Position numbers and translations under genes: made by a program. A stretch of 64,000 bases of DNA from Aurelia coerulea. Taxonomy: Eukaryota > Cnidaria > Scyphozoa > Semaeostomeae > Ulmaridae. The stretch covers positions 2,542,001 to 2,606,000 of the forward strand of contig CM076958.1 of NCBI GenBank assembly GCA_039566865.1, given 5' to 3'. The notes under the pieces are model-generated. The model saw only the letters and a list, made by a program, of their open reading frames with translations. It was not told where the DNA came from and did not search any database. This document shows, one piece after another, positions 1 to 12,695 of the stretch (position 1 is the stretch's first letter; the number at the start of each line of letters is the position of its first letter).

Positions 1-643
1 TCAAATGATAGTAAACTTGTAAGAAAAATGAAGCCAGAACACAGTCTATGGTTGAAATCTTATGAATTTATATTGAATGCATCGGTTATGAAGCTTTATT
101 TGATTAAATTCATTTAAATCGAGGTATATTCTTTGAAACATTTGAAACCTCATCAGGTTAATGAGGTTCAAATGATAGTAAACTTGTCAAGAGAAAAAAG
201 CCAGAACACAGTCTATGGTTGAAATCTTATGAATTTATATTGAATACATCGCTTATGATGCTTTGTTTGATTAAATACGTTCAAATCAAGGTATATACTT
301 TGAAACATTTGAAACCTCATCAGGTTAATGAGGTTCAAATGATAGTAAACTTGTCAAGAGAAAATGAAGCCAGAACACAGTCTATGGTTGAAATCCTATG
401 AATTCATATTGAATACATCGGTTATTAAGCTATCTTTGATTAAATTCATTCAAATCGAGGTATATTCTTTGAAACATTTGAAACCTCATCAGGTTAATGA
501 GGTTCAAATGATAGTAAACTTGTCAAGAGAAAATGGAGCCAGAACACTGTCTATGGTTGAAATCTAATGAATTTATATTGAATACATCGGTTATGATGCT
601 TTGTTTGATTAAATTCGTTCAAATCAAGGTATATACTTTGAAA

Positions 644-679
644 CATTTGAAACCTCATCAGGTTAATGAGGTTCAAATG
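644..679. repeat. Conserved imperfect dyad of the monomer (example copy)
   Basis: The left arm is CATTTGAA-A-CCTCAT, the loop CAGGTTA, and the right arm ATGAGGTTCAAATG. The arms pair over 14 bp with a single bulged A on the left. The inner 8 bp (AACCTCAT against ATGAGGTT) are perfect without the bulge. The dyad straddles the chosen unit boundary and recurs in nearly every monomer. It could be extruded as a hairpin, be bound by a dimeric protein, or simply be inherited from the founder sequence. No known box (for example the CENP-B box) is matched. Confidence 0.85.
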
Positions 680-819
680 ATAGTAAACTTGTCAAGAGAA
701 AATGGAGCCAGAACACTGTCTATGGTTGAAATCTAATGAATTTATATTGAATACATCGGTTATGATGCTTTGTTTGATTAAATTCGTTCAAATCAAGGTA
801 TATACTTTGAAACATTTGA
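651..819 (+). repeat. Representative 169-bp monomer (E prefix, V class)
   Basis: This unit is close to the consensus and defines the phase used here. In order it has: core AACCTCATCAGGTTAATGAG (unit positions 1-20); TTCAAAT (22-28); an A-rich segment ending GAGAAAATG; a prefix that varies by class (GGAGCCAGAACACTGTC in E; GAAGCCAGAACACAGTC in P; GCCAAAACACAGTCAATGG in Q); TATGGTTGAAATC; GAATTTATATTGAATACATC; a variable segment (TGATGCTTTG in V, TGAAGCTTTG in B, where AAGCTT makes a HindIII site); and TTCGTTCAAATCAAGG (V) or TTCATTCAAATCGAGG (B). Q units usually begin with TCTAGAG, an XbaI site. G+C is about 30%, and there are normally only two CpG per unit. Confidence 0.95.
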
Positions 820-3800
820 AACCTCATCAGGTTAATGAGGTTCAAATGATAGTAAACTTGTCTAGAGAAAATGAAGCCAAAACACAGTCAATGGTTTAAA
901 TCTTATGAATTTATATTGAATACATCGGTTATGATGCTTTGTTTGATTAAATTTATTCAAATCAAGGTATATACTTTGAAACATTTGAAACCTCATCAGG
1001 TTAATGAGGTTCAAATGATAGTAAACTTGTCAAGAGAAAATGGAGCCAGAACACAGTCTATGGTTGAAATCTTATGAATCTATATTGAATATATCGGTTA
1101 TGAAGCTTTCTTTGATTAAATTCATTCAAATTGAGGTATATTCTTTGAAACATTTGAAACCTCATCAGGTTAATGAGGTTCAAATGATAGTAAACTTGTA
1201 AGATAAAATGAAGCCAGAACACAGTCTATGGTTGAAATCTTATGAATTTTCATTGAATACATAGGTTATGAAGCTTCTTTGATTAAATTCATTCAAATCG
1301 AGGTATATTCTTTGAAACATTTGAAACCTCATCAGGTTAATGAGGTTCAAATGATAGTAAATTTGTCAAGAGAAAATGAAGCCAGAACACAGTCTATGGT
1401 TGAAATCTTATGAATTCATGTTGAATACATCGGTTATTATTCTTTGTTTGATTAAATTCGTTCAAATCAATGTATATACTTTGAAACATTTGAAACCTCA
1501 TCAGGTTAATGAGGTTCAAATGATAGTAAACTTGTGAAGAGAAAATGAAGCCAGAACACAGTCTATGGTTGAAATCTAATGAATTTATATTGAATATATC
1601 GGTTATGAACTTTGTTTGATTAAATTTGTTCAAATCAAGGTATATATTTTGAAACATTTGAAACCTCATCAGGTTAATGAGGTTCAAATGATAGTAAACT
1701 TGTCAAGAGAAAATGGAGCCAGAACACTGTCTATGGTTGAAATCTAATGAATTTATATTGAATACATCGGTTATGATGCTTTGTTTGATTAAATTCGTTC
1801 AAATCAAGGTATATACTTTGAAACATTTGAAACCTCATCAGGTTAATGAGGTTCAAATGATAGTAAACTTGTCTAGAGAAAATGAAGCCAAAACACAGTC
1901 AATGGTTGAAATCTTATGAATTTATATTGAATACATCGGTTATGATGCTTTGTTTGATTAAATTCATTCAAATCGAGGTATATTCTTTGAAACATTTGAA
2001 ACCTCATCAGGTTAATGAGGTTCAAATGATAGTAAACTTGTCAAGAGAAAATGGAGCCAGAACACTGTCTATGGTTGAAATCTAATGAATTTATATTGAA
2101 TACATAGGTTATTAAGCTATCTTTGATTAAATTCATTCAAATCGAGGTATATTCTTTGAAACATTTGAAACCTCATCAGGTTAATGAGGTTCAAATGATA
2201 GTAAACTTGTAAGAGAAAATGAAGCCAAAACACAGTCAATGGTTGAAATCTTATGAATTTATATTGAATACATCGGTTATGATGCTTTGTTTGATTAAAT
2301 TCATTCAAATCAAGGTATATTCTTTGAAACATTTGAAACCTCATCAGGTTAATGAGGTTCAAATGATAGTAAACTTGTCAAGAGAAAATGGAGCCAGAAC
2401 ACTGTCTATGGTTGAAATCTAATGAATTTATATTGAATACATCGGTTATGATGCTTTGTTTGATTAAATTCATTCAAATCGAGGTATATTCTTTGAAACA
2501 TTTGAAACCTCATCAGGTTAATGAGGTTCAAATGATAGTAAACTTGTCAAGAGAAAATGAAGCCAGAACACAGTCTATGGTTGAAATCTATGAATTTATA
2601 TTGAATACATCGGTTATGATGCTTTGTTTGATTAAATTCGTTCAAATCAAGGTATATACTTTGAAACATTTGAAACCTCATCAGGTTAATGAGGTTCCAA
2701 TGATAGTAAACTTGTCAAGAGAAAATGGAGCCAGAACACAGTCTATTGTTGAAATCTTATGAATTTATATTGAATACATCGGTTATGAAGCTATTGTTTG
2801 ATTAAATTCATTCAGATCGAGGTATGAATCTTTGAAACATTTGAAACCTCATCAGGTTAATGAGGTTCAAATGACAGTAAATTGTCAAGAGAAAATAAAG
2901 CCAGAACACAGTCTATGGTTGAAATCTTATGAATTTATATTGAATACATCGGTTATGATGCTTTGTTTGATTAAATTCGTTCAAATCAAGGTATATACTT
3001 TGAAACATTTGAAACCTCATCAGGTTAATGAGGTTCAAATGATAGTAAACTTGTCAAGAGAAAATGAAGCCAGAACACTGTCTATGGTTGAAATCTAATG
3101 AATTTATATTGAATACATCGGTTATGATACTTTGTTTGATTAAATTTGTTCAAATCAAGGTATATACTTTGAAACATTTGAAACCTCATCAGGTTAATGA
3201 GGTTCAAATGATAGTAAACTTGTCAAGAGAAAATGGAGCCAGAACACTGTCTATGGTTGAAATCTAATGAATTTATATTGAATACATCGGTTATGATGCT
3301 TTGTTTGATTAAATTCGTTCAAATCAAGGTATATACTTTGAAACATTTGAAACCTCATCAGGTTAATGAGGTTCAAATGATAGTAAACTTGTCTAGAGAA
3401 AATGAAGCCAGAACACAGTCTATGGTTGAAATCTTATGAATTTATATTGAATACATCGGTTATGATGCTTTGTTTGATTAAATTCATTCAAATCGAGGTA
3501 TATTCTTTGAAACATTTGAAACCTCATCAGGTTAATGAGGTTCAAATGATAGTAAACTTGTCAAGAGAAAATGGAACCAGAACACTGTCTATGGTTGAAA
3601 TCTAATGAATTTATATTGAATACATCGGTTATGAAGCTTTGTTTGATTAAATTCATTCAAATCGAGGTATATTCTTTGAAACATTTGAAACCTCATCAGG
3701 TTAATGAGGTTCAAATGATAGTAAACTTGTCTAGAGAAAATGAAGCCAAAACACAGTCAATGGTTGAAATCTTATGAATTTATATTGAATACATCGGTTA

Positions 3801-6800
3801 TGATGCTTTGTTTGATTAAATTCATTCAAATCAAGGTATATTCTTTGAAACATTTGAAACCTCATCAGGTTAATGAGGTTCAAATGATAGTAAACTTGTC
3901 AAGAGAAAATGGAGCCAGAACACTGTCTATGGTTGAAATCTTATGAATTTATATTGAATACATCGGTTATGAAGCTTTGTTTGATTAAATTCATTCAAAT
4001 CGAGGTATATTCTTTGAAACATTTGAAACCTCATCAGGTTAATGAGGTTCAAATGATAGTAAACTTGTCAAGAGAAAATGAAGCCAGAACACAGTCTATG
4101 GTTGAAATCTATGAATTTATATTGAATACATCGGTTATGATGCTTTGTTTGATTAAATTCGTTCAAATCAAGGTATATACTTTGAAACATTTGAAACCTC
4201 ATCAGGTTAATGAGGTTCAAATGATAGTAAATTTGTGAAGAGAAAATGAAGCCAGAACTCAGTCTATGGTTGAAATATTATGAATTTATATTGAATATAT
4301 CGGTTATGAACTTTGTTTGATTAAATTCATTCAAATCGAGGTATATTACTTTGAAACATTTGAAACCTCATCAGGTTAATGAGGTTCAAATGATAGTAAA
4401 CTTGTCAAGAGAAAATGGAGCCAGAACACTGTCTATGGTTGAAATCTAATGAATTTATATTGAATACATCGGTTATGATGCTTTGTTTGATTAAATTCGT
4501 TCAAATCAAGGTATATACTTTGAAACATTTGAAACCTCATCAGGTTAATGAGGTTCAAATGATAGTAAACTTGTCTAGAGAAAATGAAGCCAAAACACAG
4601 TCAATGGTTGAAATCTAATGAATTTATATTGAATACATCGGTTATGATGCTTTGTTTGATTAAATTCATTCAAATCAAGGTATATTCTTTGAAACATTTG
4701 AAACCTCATCAGGTTAATGAGGTTCAAATGATAGTAAACTTGTCAAGAGAAAATGGAGCCAGAACACTGTCTATGGTTGAAATCTTATGAATTTATATTG
4801 AATACATCGGTTATTAAGCTATCTTTGATTAAATTCATTCAAATCGAGGTATATTCTTTGAAACATTTGAAACCTCATCAGGTTAATGAGGTTCAAATGA
4901 TAGTAAACTTGTCTAGAGAAAATGAAGCCAAAACACAGTCAATGGTTGAAATCTAATGAATTTATATTGAATACATCGGTTATGATGCTTTGTTTGATTA
5001 AATTCATTCAAATCAAGGTATATTCTTTGAAACATTTGAAACCTCATCAGGTTAATGAGGTTCAAATGATAGTAAACTTGTCAAGAGAAAATGGAGCCAG
5101 AACACTGTCTATGGTTGAAATCTTATGAATTTATATTGAATACATCGGTTATGAAGCTTTGTTTGATTAAATTCATTCAAATCGAGGTATATTCTTTGAA
5201 ACATTTGAAACCTCATCAGGTTAATGAGGTTCAAATGATAGTAAACTTGTCAAGAGAAAATGAAGCCAGAACACAGTCTATGGTTGAAATCTATGAATTT
5301 ATATTGAATACATCGGTTATGATGCTTTGTTTGATTAAATTCGTTCAAATCAAGGTATATACTTTGAAACATTTGAAACCTCATCAGGTTAATGAGGTTC
5401 AAATGATAGTAAACTTGTCTAGAGAAAATGAAGCCAAAACACAGTCAATGGTTGAAATCTTATGAATTTATATTGAATACATCGGTTATGAAGCTTTGTT
5501 TGATTAAATTCATTCAAATCGAGGTATATTCTTTGAAACATTTGAAACCTCATCAGGTTAATGAGGTTCAAATGATAGTAAACTTGTCAAGAGAAAATGG
5601 AGCCAGAACACTGTCTATGGTTGAAATCTAATGAATTTATATTGAATACATAGGTTATTAAGCTATCTTTGATTAAATTCATTCAAATCGAGGTATATTC
5701 TTTGAAACATTTGAAACCTCATCAGGTTAATGAGGTTCAAATGATAGTAAACTTGTCTAGAGAAAATGAAGCCAGAACACAGTCAATGGTTGAAATCTAA
5801 TGAATTTATATTGAATACATCGGTTATGATGCTTTGTTTGATTAAATTCATTCAAATCAAGGTATATTCTTTGAAACATTTGAAACCTCATCAGGTTAAT
5901 GAGGTTCAAATGATAGTAAACTTGTCAAGAGAAAATGAAGCCAGAACACTGTCTATGGTTGAAATCTTATGAATTTATATTGAATACATCGGTTATGAAG
6001 CTTTGTTTGATTAAATTCATTCAAATCGAGGTATATTCTTTGAAACATTTGAAACCTCATCAGGTTAATGAGGTTCAAATGATAGTAAACTTGTCAAGAG
6101 AAAATGGAGCCAGAACACAGTCTATGGTTGAAATCTAATGAATTTATATTGAATACATCGGTTATGATGCTTTGTTTGATTAAATTCGTTCAAATCAAGG
6201 TATATACTTTGAAACATTTGAAACCTCATCAGGTTAATGAGGTTCAAATGATAGTAAACTTGTCAAGAGAAAATGAAGCCAGAACACAGTCTATGGTTCA
6301 AATCTTATGAATTTATATTGAATACATCGGTTATGAACTTTGTTTGATTAAATTCATTCAAATCGAGGTATATTCTTTGAAACATTTGAAACCTCATCAG
6401 GTTAATGAGGTTCAAATGATAGTAAACTTGTCAAGAGAAAATGGAGCCAGAACACTGTCTATGGTTGAAATCTAATGAATTTATATTGAATACATCGGTT
6501 ATGATGCTTTGTTTGATTAAATTCGTTCAAATCAAGGTATATACTTTGAAACATTTGAAACCTCATCAGGTTAATGAGGTTCAAATGATAGTAAACTTGT
6601 CTAGAGAAAATGAAGCCAAAACACAGTCAATGGTTGAAATCTTATGAATTTATATTGAATACATCGGTTATGATGCTTTGTTTGATTAAATTCATTCAAA
6701 TCAAGGTATATTCTTTGAAACATTTGAAACCTCATCAGGTTAATGAGGCTCAAATGATAGTAAACTTGTCAAGAGAAAATGGAGCAAGAACACTGTCTAT

Positions 6801-9800
6801 GGTTGAAATCTTATGAATTTATATTGAATACATCGGTTATGAAGCTTTGTTTGATTAAATTCATTCAAATCGAGGTATATTCTTTGAAACATTTGAAACC
6901 TCATCAGGTTAATGAGGTTCAAATGATAGTAAACTTGTCAAGAGAAAATGAAGCCAAAACACAGTCAATGGTTGAAATCTTATGAATTTATATTGAATAC
7001 ATCGGTTATGATGCTTTGTTTGATTAAATTCATTCAAATCGAGGTATATTCTTTGAAACATTTGAAACCTCATCAGGTTAATGAGGTTCAAATGATAGTA
7101 AACTTGTCAAGAGAAAATGAAGCCAGAACACTGTCTATGGTTGAAATCTTATGAATTTATATTGAATACATCGGTTATGAAGCTTTGTTTGATTAAATTC
7201 ATTCAAATCGAGGTATATTCTTTGAAACATTTGAAACCTCATCAGGTTAATGAGGTTCAAATGATAGTAAACTTGTCAAGAGAAAATGAAGCCAGAACAC
7301 AGTCTATGGTTGAAATCTAATGAATTTATATTGAATACATCGGTTATGATGCTTTGTTTGATTAAATTCGTTCAAATCAAGGTATATACTTTGAAACATT
7401 TGAAACCTCATCAGGTTAATGAGGTTCAAATGATAGTAAACTTGTCAAGAGAAAATGAAGCCAGAACACAGTCTATGGTTGAAATCTTATGAATTTATAT
7501 TGAATACATCGGTTATGAAGCTTTGTTTGATTAAATTCATTCAAATCGAGGTATATTCTTTGAAACATTTGAAACCTCATCAGGTTAATGAGGTTCAAAT
7601 GATAGTAAACTTGTCAAGAGAAAATGAAGCCAGAACACAGTCTATGGTTGAAATCTTATGAATTTATATTGAATACATCGGTTATGATGCTTTGTTTGAT
7701 TAAATTCGTTCAAATCAAGGTATATACTTTGAAACATTTGAAACCTCATCAGGTTAATGAGGTTCAAATGATAGTAAACTTGTCAAGAGAAAATGAAGCC
7801 AGAACACTGTCTATGGTTGAAATCTTATGAATTTATATTGAATACATCGGTTATGAACTTTGTTTGATTAAATTCATTCAAATCGAGGTATATTCTTTGA
7901 AACATTTGAAACCTCATCAGGTTAATGAGGTTCAAATGATAGTAAACTTGTCAAGAGAAAATGGAGCCAGAACACTGTCTATGGTTGAAATCTAATGAAT
8001 TTATATTGAATACATCGGTTATGATGCTTTGTTTGATTAAATTCGTTCAAATCAAGGTATATACTTTGAAACATTTGAAACCTCATCAGGTTAATGAGGT
8101 TCAAATGATAGTAAACTTGTCTAGAGAAAATGAAGCCAAACACAGTCAATGGTTTAAATCTTATGAAGTCATGTTGAATACATCGGTTATTATTCTTTGT
8201 TTGATTAAATTCGTTCAAATCAAGGTATATACTTTGAAACATTTGAAACCTCATCAGGTTAATGAGGTTCAAATGATAGTAAACTTGTCAAGAGAAAATG
8301 AAGCCAGAACACTGTCTATGGTTGAAATCTTATGAATTTATATTGAATACATCGGTTATGAAACTTTGTTTGATTAAATTCATTCAAATCGAGGTATATT
8401 CTTTGAAACATTTGAAACCTCATCAGGTTAATGAGGTTCAAATGATAGTAAACTTGTCAAGAGAAAATGGAGCCAGAACACTGTCTATGGTTGAAATCTA
8501 ATGAATTTATATTGAATACATCGGTTATGATGCTTTGTTTGATTAAATTCGTTCAAATCAAGGTATATACTTTGAAACATTTGAAACCTCATCAGGTTAA
8601 TGAGGTTCAAATGATAGTAACCTTGTCTAGATAAAATGAAGCCAAAACACAGTCAATGGTTGAAATCTTATGAATTTATATTGAATACATCGGTTATGAA
8701 GCTTTGTTTGATTAAATTCATTCAAATCGAGGTATATTCTTTGAAACATTTGAAACCTCATCAGGTTAATGAGGTTCAAATGATAGTAAACTTGTCAAGA
8801 GAAAATGGAGCCAGAATACTGTCTATGTTTGAAATCTAATGAATTTATATTGAATACATCGGTTATGAAGCTTTGTTTGATTAAATTCATTCAAATCGAG
8901 GTATATACTTTGAAACATTTGAAACCTCATCAGGCTAATTAGGTTCAAATGATAGTAAACTTGTCTAGAGAAATGAAACCAGAACACAGTCAATGGTTGA
9001 AATCTTATGAATTTATATTGAATACATCGGTTATGATGCTTTGTTTGATTAAATTCATTCAAATCGAGGTATATTCTTTGAAACATTTGAAACCTCATCA
9101 GGTTAATGAGGTTCAAATGATAGTAAACTTGTAAGAGAAAATGAAGCCAGAACACAGTCTATGGTTGAAATCTTATGAATTTATATTGAATACATCGGTT
9201 ATTAAGCTTTCTTTGATTAAATTCATTCAAATCGAGGTATATTCTTTGAAACATTTGAAACCTCATCAGGTTAATGAGGTTCAAATGATAGTAAACTTGT
9301 CAAGAGAAATGAAGCCAGAACACAGTCTATGGTTGAAATCTAATGAATTTATATTGAATACATCGGTTATGATGCTTTGTTTGATTAAATTCGTTCAAAT
9401 CAAGGTATATACTTTGAAACATTTGAAACCTCATCAGGTTAATGAGGTTCAAATGATAGTAAACTTGTCAAGAGAAAATGAAGCCAGAACACTGTCTATG
9501 GTTGAAATCTTATGAATTTATATTGAATACATCGGTTATGAAGCTTTGTTTGATTAAATTCATTCAAATCGAGGTATATTCTTTGAAACATTTGAAACCT
9601 CATCAGGTTAATGAGGTTCAAATGATAGTAAACTTGTCAAGAGAAAATGGAGCCAGAACACTGTCTATGGTTGAAATCTAATGAATTTATATTGAATACA
9701 TCGGTTATGATGCTTTGTTTGATTAAATTCGTTCAAATCAAGGTATATACTTTGAAACATTTGAAACCTCATCAGGTTAATGAGGTTCAAATGATAGTAA

Positions 9801-12670
9801 ACTTGTCAAGAGAAAATGAAGCCAGAACACAGTCTATGGTTGAAATCTTATGAATTTATATTGAATACATCGGTTATGAAACTTTGTTTGATTAAATTCA
9901 TTCAAATCAATGTATATACTTTGAAACATTTGAAACCTCATCAGGTTAATGAGGTTCAAATGATAGTAAACTTGTCAAGAGAAAATGGAGCCAGAATACT
10001 GTCTATGTTTGAAATCTAATGAATTTATATTGAATACATCGGTTATGATGCTTTGTTTCATTAAATACGTTCAAATCAAGGTATATACTTTGAAACATTT
10101 GAAACCTCATCAGGTTAATGAGGTTCAAATGATAGTAAACTTGTCTAGAGAAAATGAAGCCAAAACACAGTCAATGGTTGAAATCTAATGAATTTATATT
10201 GAATACATCGGTTATGATGCTTTGTTTGATTAAATTCATTCAAATCGAGGTATATTCTTTGAAACATTTGAAACCTCATCAGGTTAATGAGGTTCAAATG
10301 ATAGTAAACTTGTCAAGAGAAAATGGAGCCAGAACACTGTCTATGGTTGAAATCTAATGAATTTATATTGAATACATCGGTTATGAAGCTTTGTTTGATT
10401 AAATTCATTCAAATCGAGGTATATTCTTTGAAACATTTGAAACCTCATCAGGTTAATGAGGTTCAAATGATAGTAAACTTGTCAAGAGAAAATGAAGCCA
10501 GAACACAGTCAATGGTTGAAATCTAATGAATTTATATTGATTACATCGGTTATGAAGCTTTATTTGATTAAATTCATTCAAATCAAGGTATATTCTTTGA
10601 AACATTTGAAACCTCATCAGGTTAATGAGGTTCAAATGATAGTAAACTTGTCAAGAGAAAATGAAGCCAGAACACAGTCTATGGTTGAAATCTTATGAAT
10701 TTATATTGATTACATCGGTTATGAAGCTTTTTGATTAAATTCATTCAAATCGAGGTATATTCTTTGAAACATTTGAAACCTCATCAGGTTAATGAGGTTC
10801 AAATGATAGTAAACTTGTCAAGAGAAAATGAAGCCAGAACACAGTCTATGGTTGAAATCTATGAATTTATATTGAATACATCGGTTATGATGCTTTGTTT
10901 GATTAAATTCGTTCAAATCAAGGTATATACTTTGAAACATTTGAAACCTCATCAGGTTAATGAGGTTCAAATGATAGTAAACTTGTCAAGAGAAAATGAA
11001 GCCAGAACACAGTCTATGGTTGAAATCTTATGAATTTATATTGAATACATCGGTTATGAAGCTTTGTTTGATTAAATTCATTCAAATCGAGGTATATTCT
11101 TTGAAACATTTGAAACCTCATCAGGTTAATGAGGTTCAAATGATAGTAAACTTGTCAAGAGAAAATGAAGCCAGAACACAGTCTATGGTTGAAATCTTAT
11201 GAATTTATATTGAATACATCGGTTATGATGCTTTGTTTGATTAAATTCGTTCAAATCAAGGTATATACTTTGAAACATTTGAAACCTCATTAGGTTAATG
11301 AGGTTCAAATGATAGTAAACTTGTCAAGAGAAAATGAAGCCAGAACACAGTCTACGGTTGAAATCTTATGAATTTATATTGAATACATCGGTTATGAAAC
11401 TTTGTTTGATTAACTTCATTCAAATCGAGGTATATTCTTTAAAACATTTGAAACCTCATCAGGCTAGTGAGGTTCAAATGATAGTAAACTTGTCAAGAGA
11501 AAATGGAGCCAGAACACTGTCTATGGTTGAAATCTAATGAATTTATATTGAATACATCGGTTATGATGCTTTGTTTGATTAAATTCGTTCAAATCAAGGT
11601 ATATACTTTGAAACATTTGAAACCTCATCAGGTTAATGAGGTTCAAATGATAGTAAACTTGTCTAGAGAAAATGAAGCCAAAACACAGTCAATGGTTGAA
11701 ATCTTATGAATTTATATTGAATACATCGGTTATGATGCTTTGTTTGATTAAATTCATTCAAATCGAGGTATATTCTTTGAAACATTTGAAACCTCATCAG
11801 GTTAATGAGGTTCAAATGATAGTAAACTTGTCAAGAGAAAATGGAGCCAGAACACTGTCTATGGTTGAAATCTTATGAATTTATATTGAATACATCGGTT
11901 ATGAAGCTTTCTTTGATTAAATTCATTCAAATCGAGGTATATTCTTTGAAACATTTGAAACCTCATCAGGTTAATGAGGTTCAAATGATAGTAAACTTGT
12001 CAAGAGAAAATGGAGCCAGAACACTGTCTATGGTTGAAATCTTATGAATTTATATTGAATACATCGGTTATGAAGCTTTCTTTGATTAAATTCATTCAAA
12101 TCGAGGTATATTCTTTGAAACATTTGAAACCTCATCAGGTTAATGAGGTTCAAATGATAGTAAACTTGTAAGAGAAAATGAAGCCAGAACACAGTCTATG
12201 GTTGAAATCTATGAATTTATATTGAATACATCGGTTATGATGCTTTGTTTGATTAAATTCGTTCAAATCAAGGTATATACTTTGAAACATTTGAAACCTC
12301 ATCAGGTTAATGAGGTTCAAATGATAGTAAACTTGTCAAGAGAAAATGAAGCCAGAACACAGTCTATGGTTGAAATCTTATGAATTTATATTGAATACAT
12401 CGGTTATGAAGCTTTGTTTGATTAAATTCATTCAAATCGAGGTATATTCTTTGAAACATTTGAAACCTCATCAGGTTAATGAGGTTCAAATGATAGTAAA
12501 CTTGTCAAGAGAAAATGAAGCCAGAACACAGTCTATGGTTGAAATCTTATGAATTTATATTGAATACATCGGTTATGATGCTTTGTTTGATTAAATTCAT
12601 TCAAATCGAGGTATATTCTTTGAAACATTTGAAACCTCATCAGGTTAATGAGGTTCAAATGATAGTAAAC

Positions 12671-12695
12671 TTGTAGGAGAAAATGGAGCCTTGTG
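12671..12695 (+). repeat. 22-bp out-of-register partial duplication inside a monomer
   Basis: The stretch reads TTGTAGGAGAAAATGGAGCC followed directly by TTGTGTCAAGAG, so the TTGT...GAGAAAATGGAGCC segment appears twice in slightly different form. The spacing between equivalent ATG-like motifs here (12,515 to 12,706) is 191 bp, 22 more than normal. It looks like a short slipped or end-joined recombination between two monomers. Confidence 0.8.

Noticed and set aside
644..679. Intrinsic terminator reading of the dyad
   Set aside because: The stem is not followed by a T run, and the context is eukaryotic-type satellite, not a bacterial operon.
723..796. A tRNA gene in V monomers
   Set aside because: Only short box-like motifs are present; there is no cloverleaf, acceptor stem or anticodon arm.
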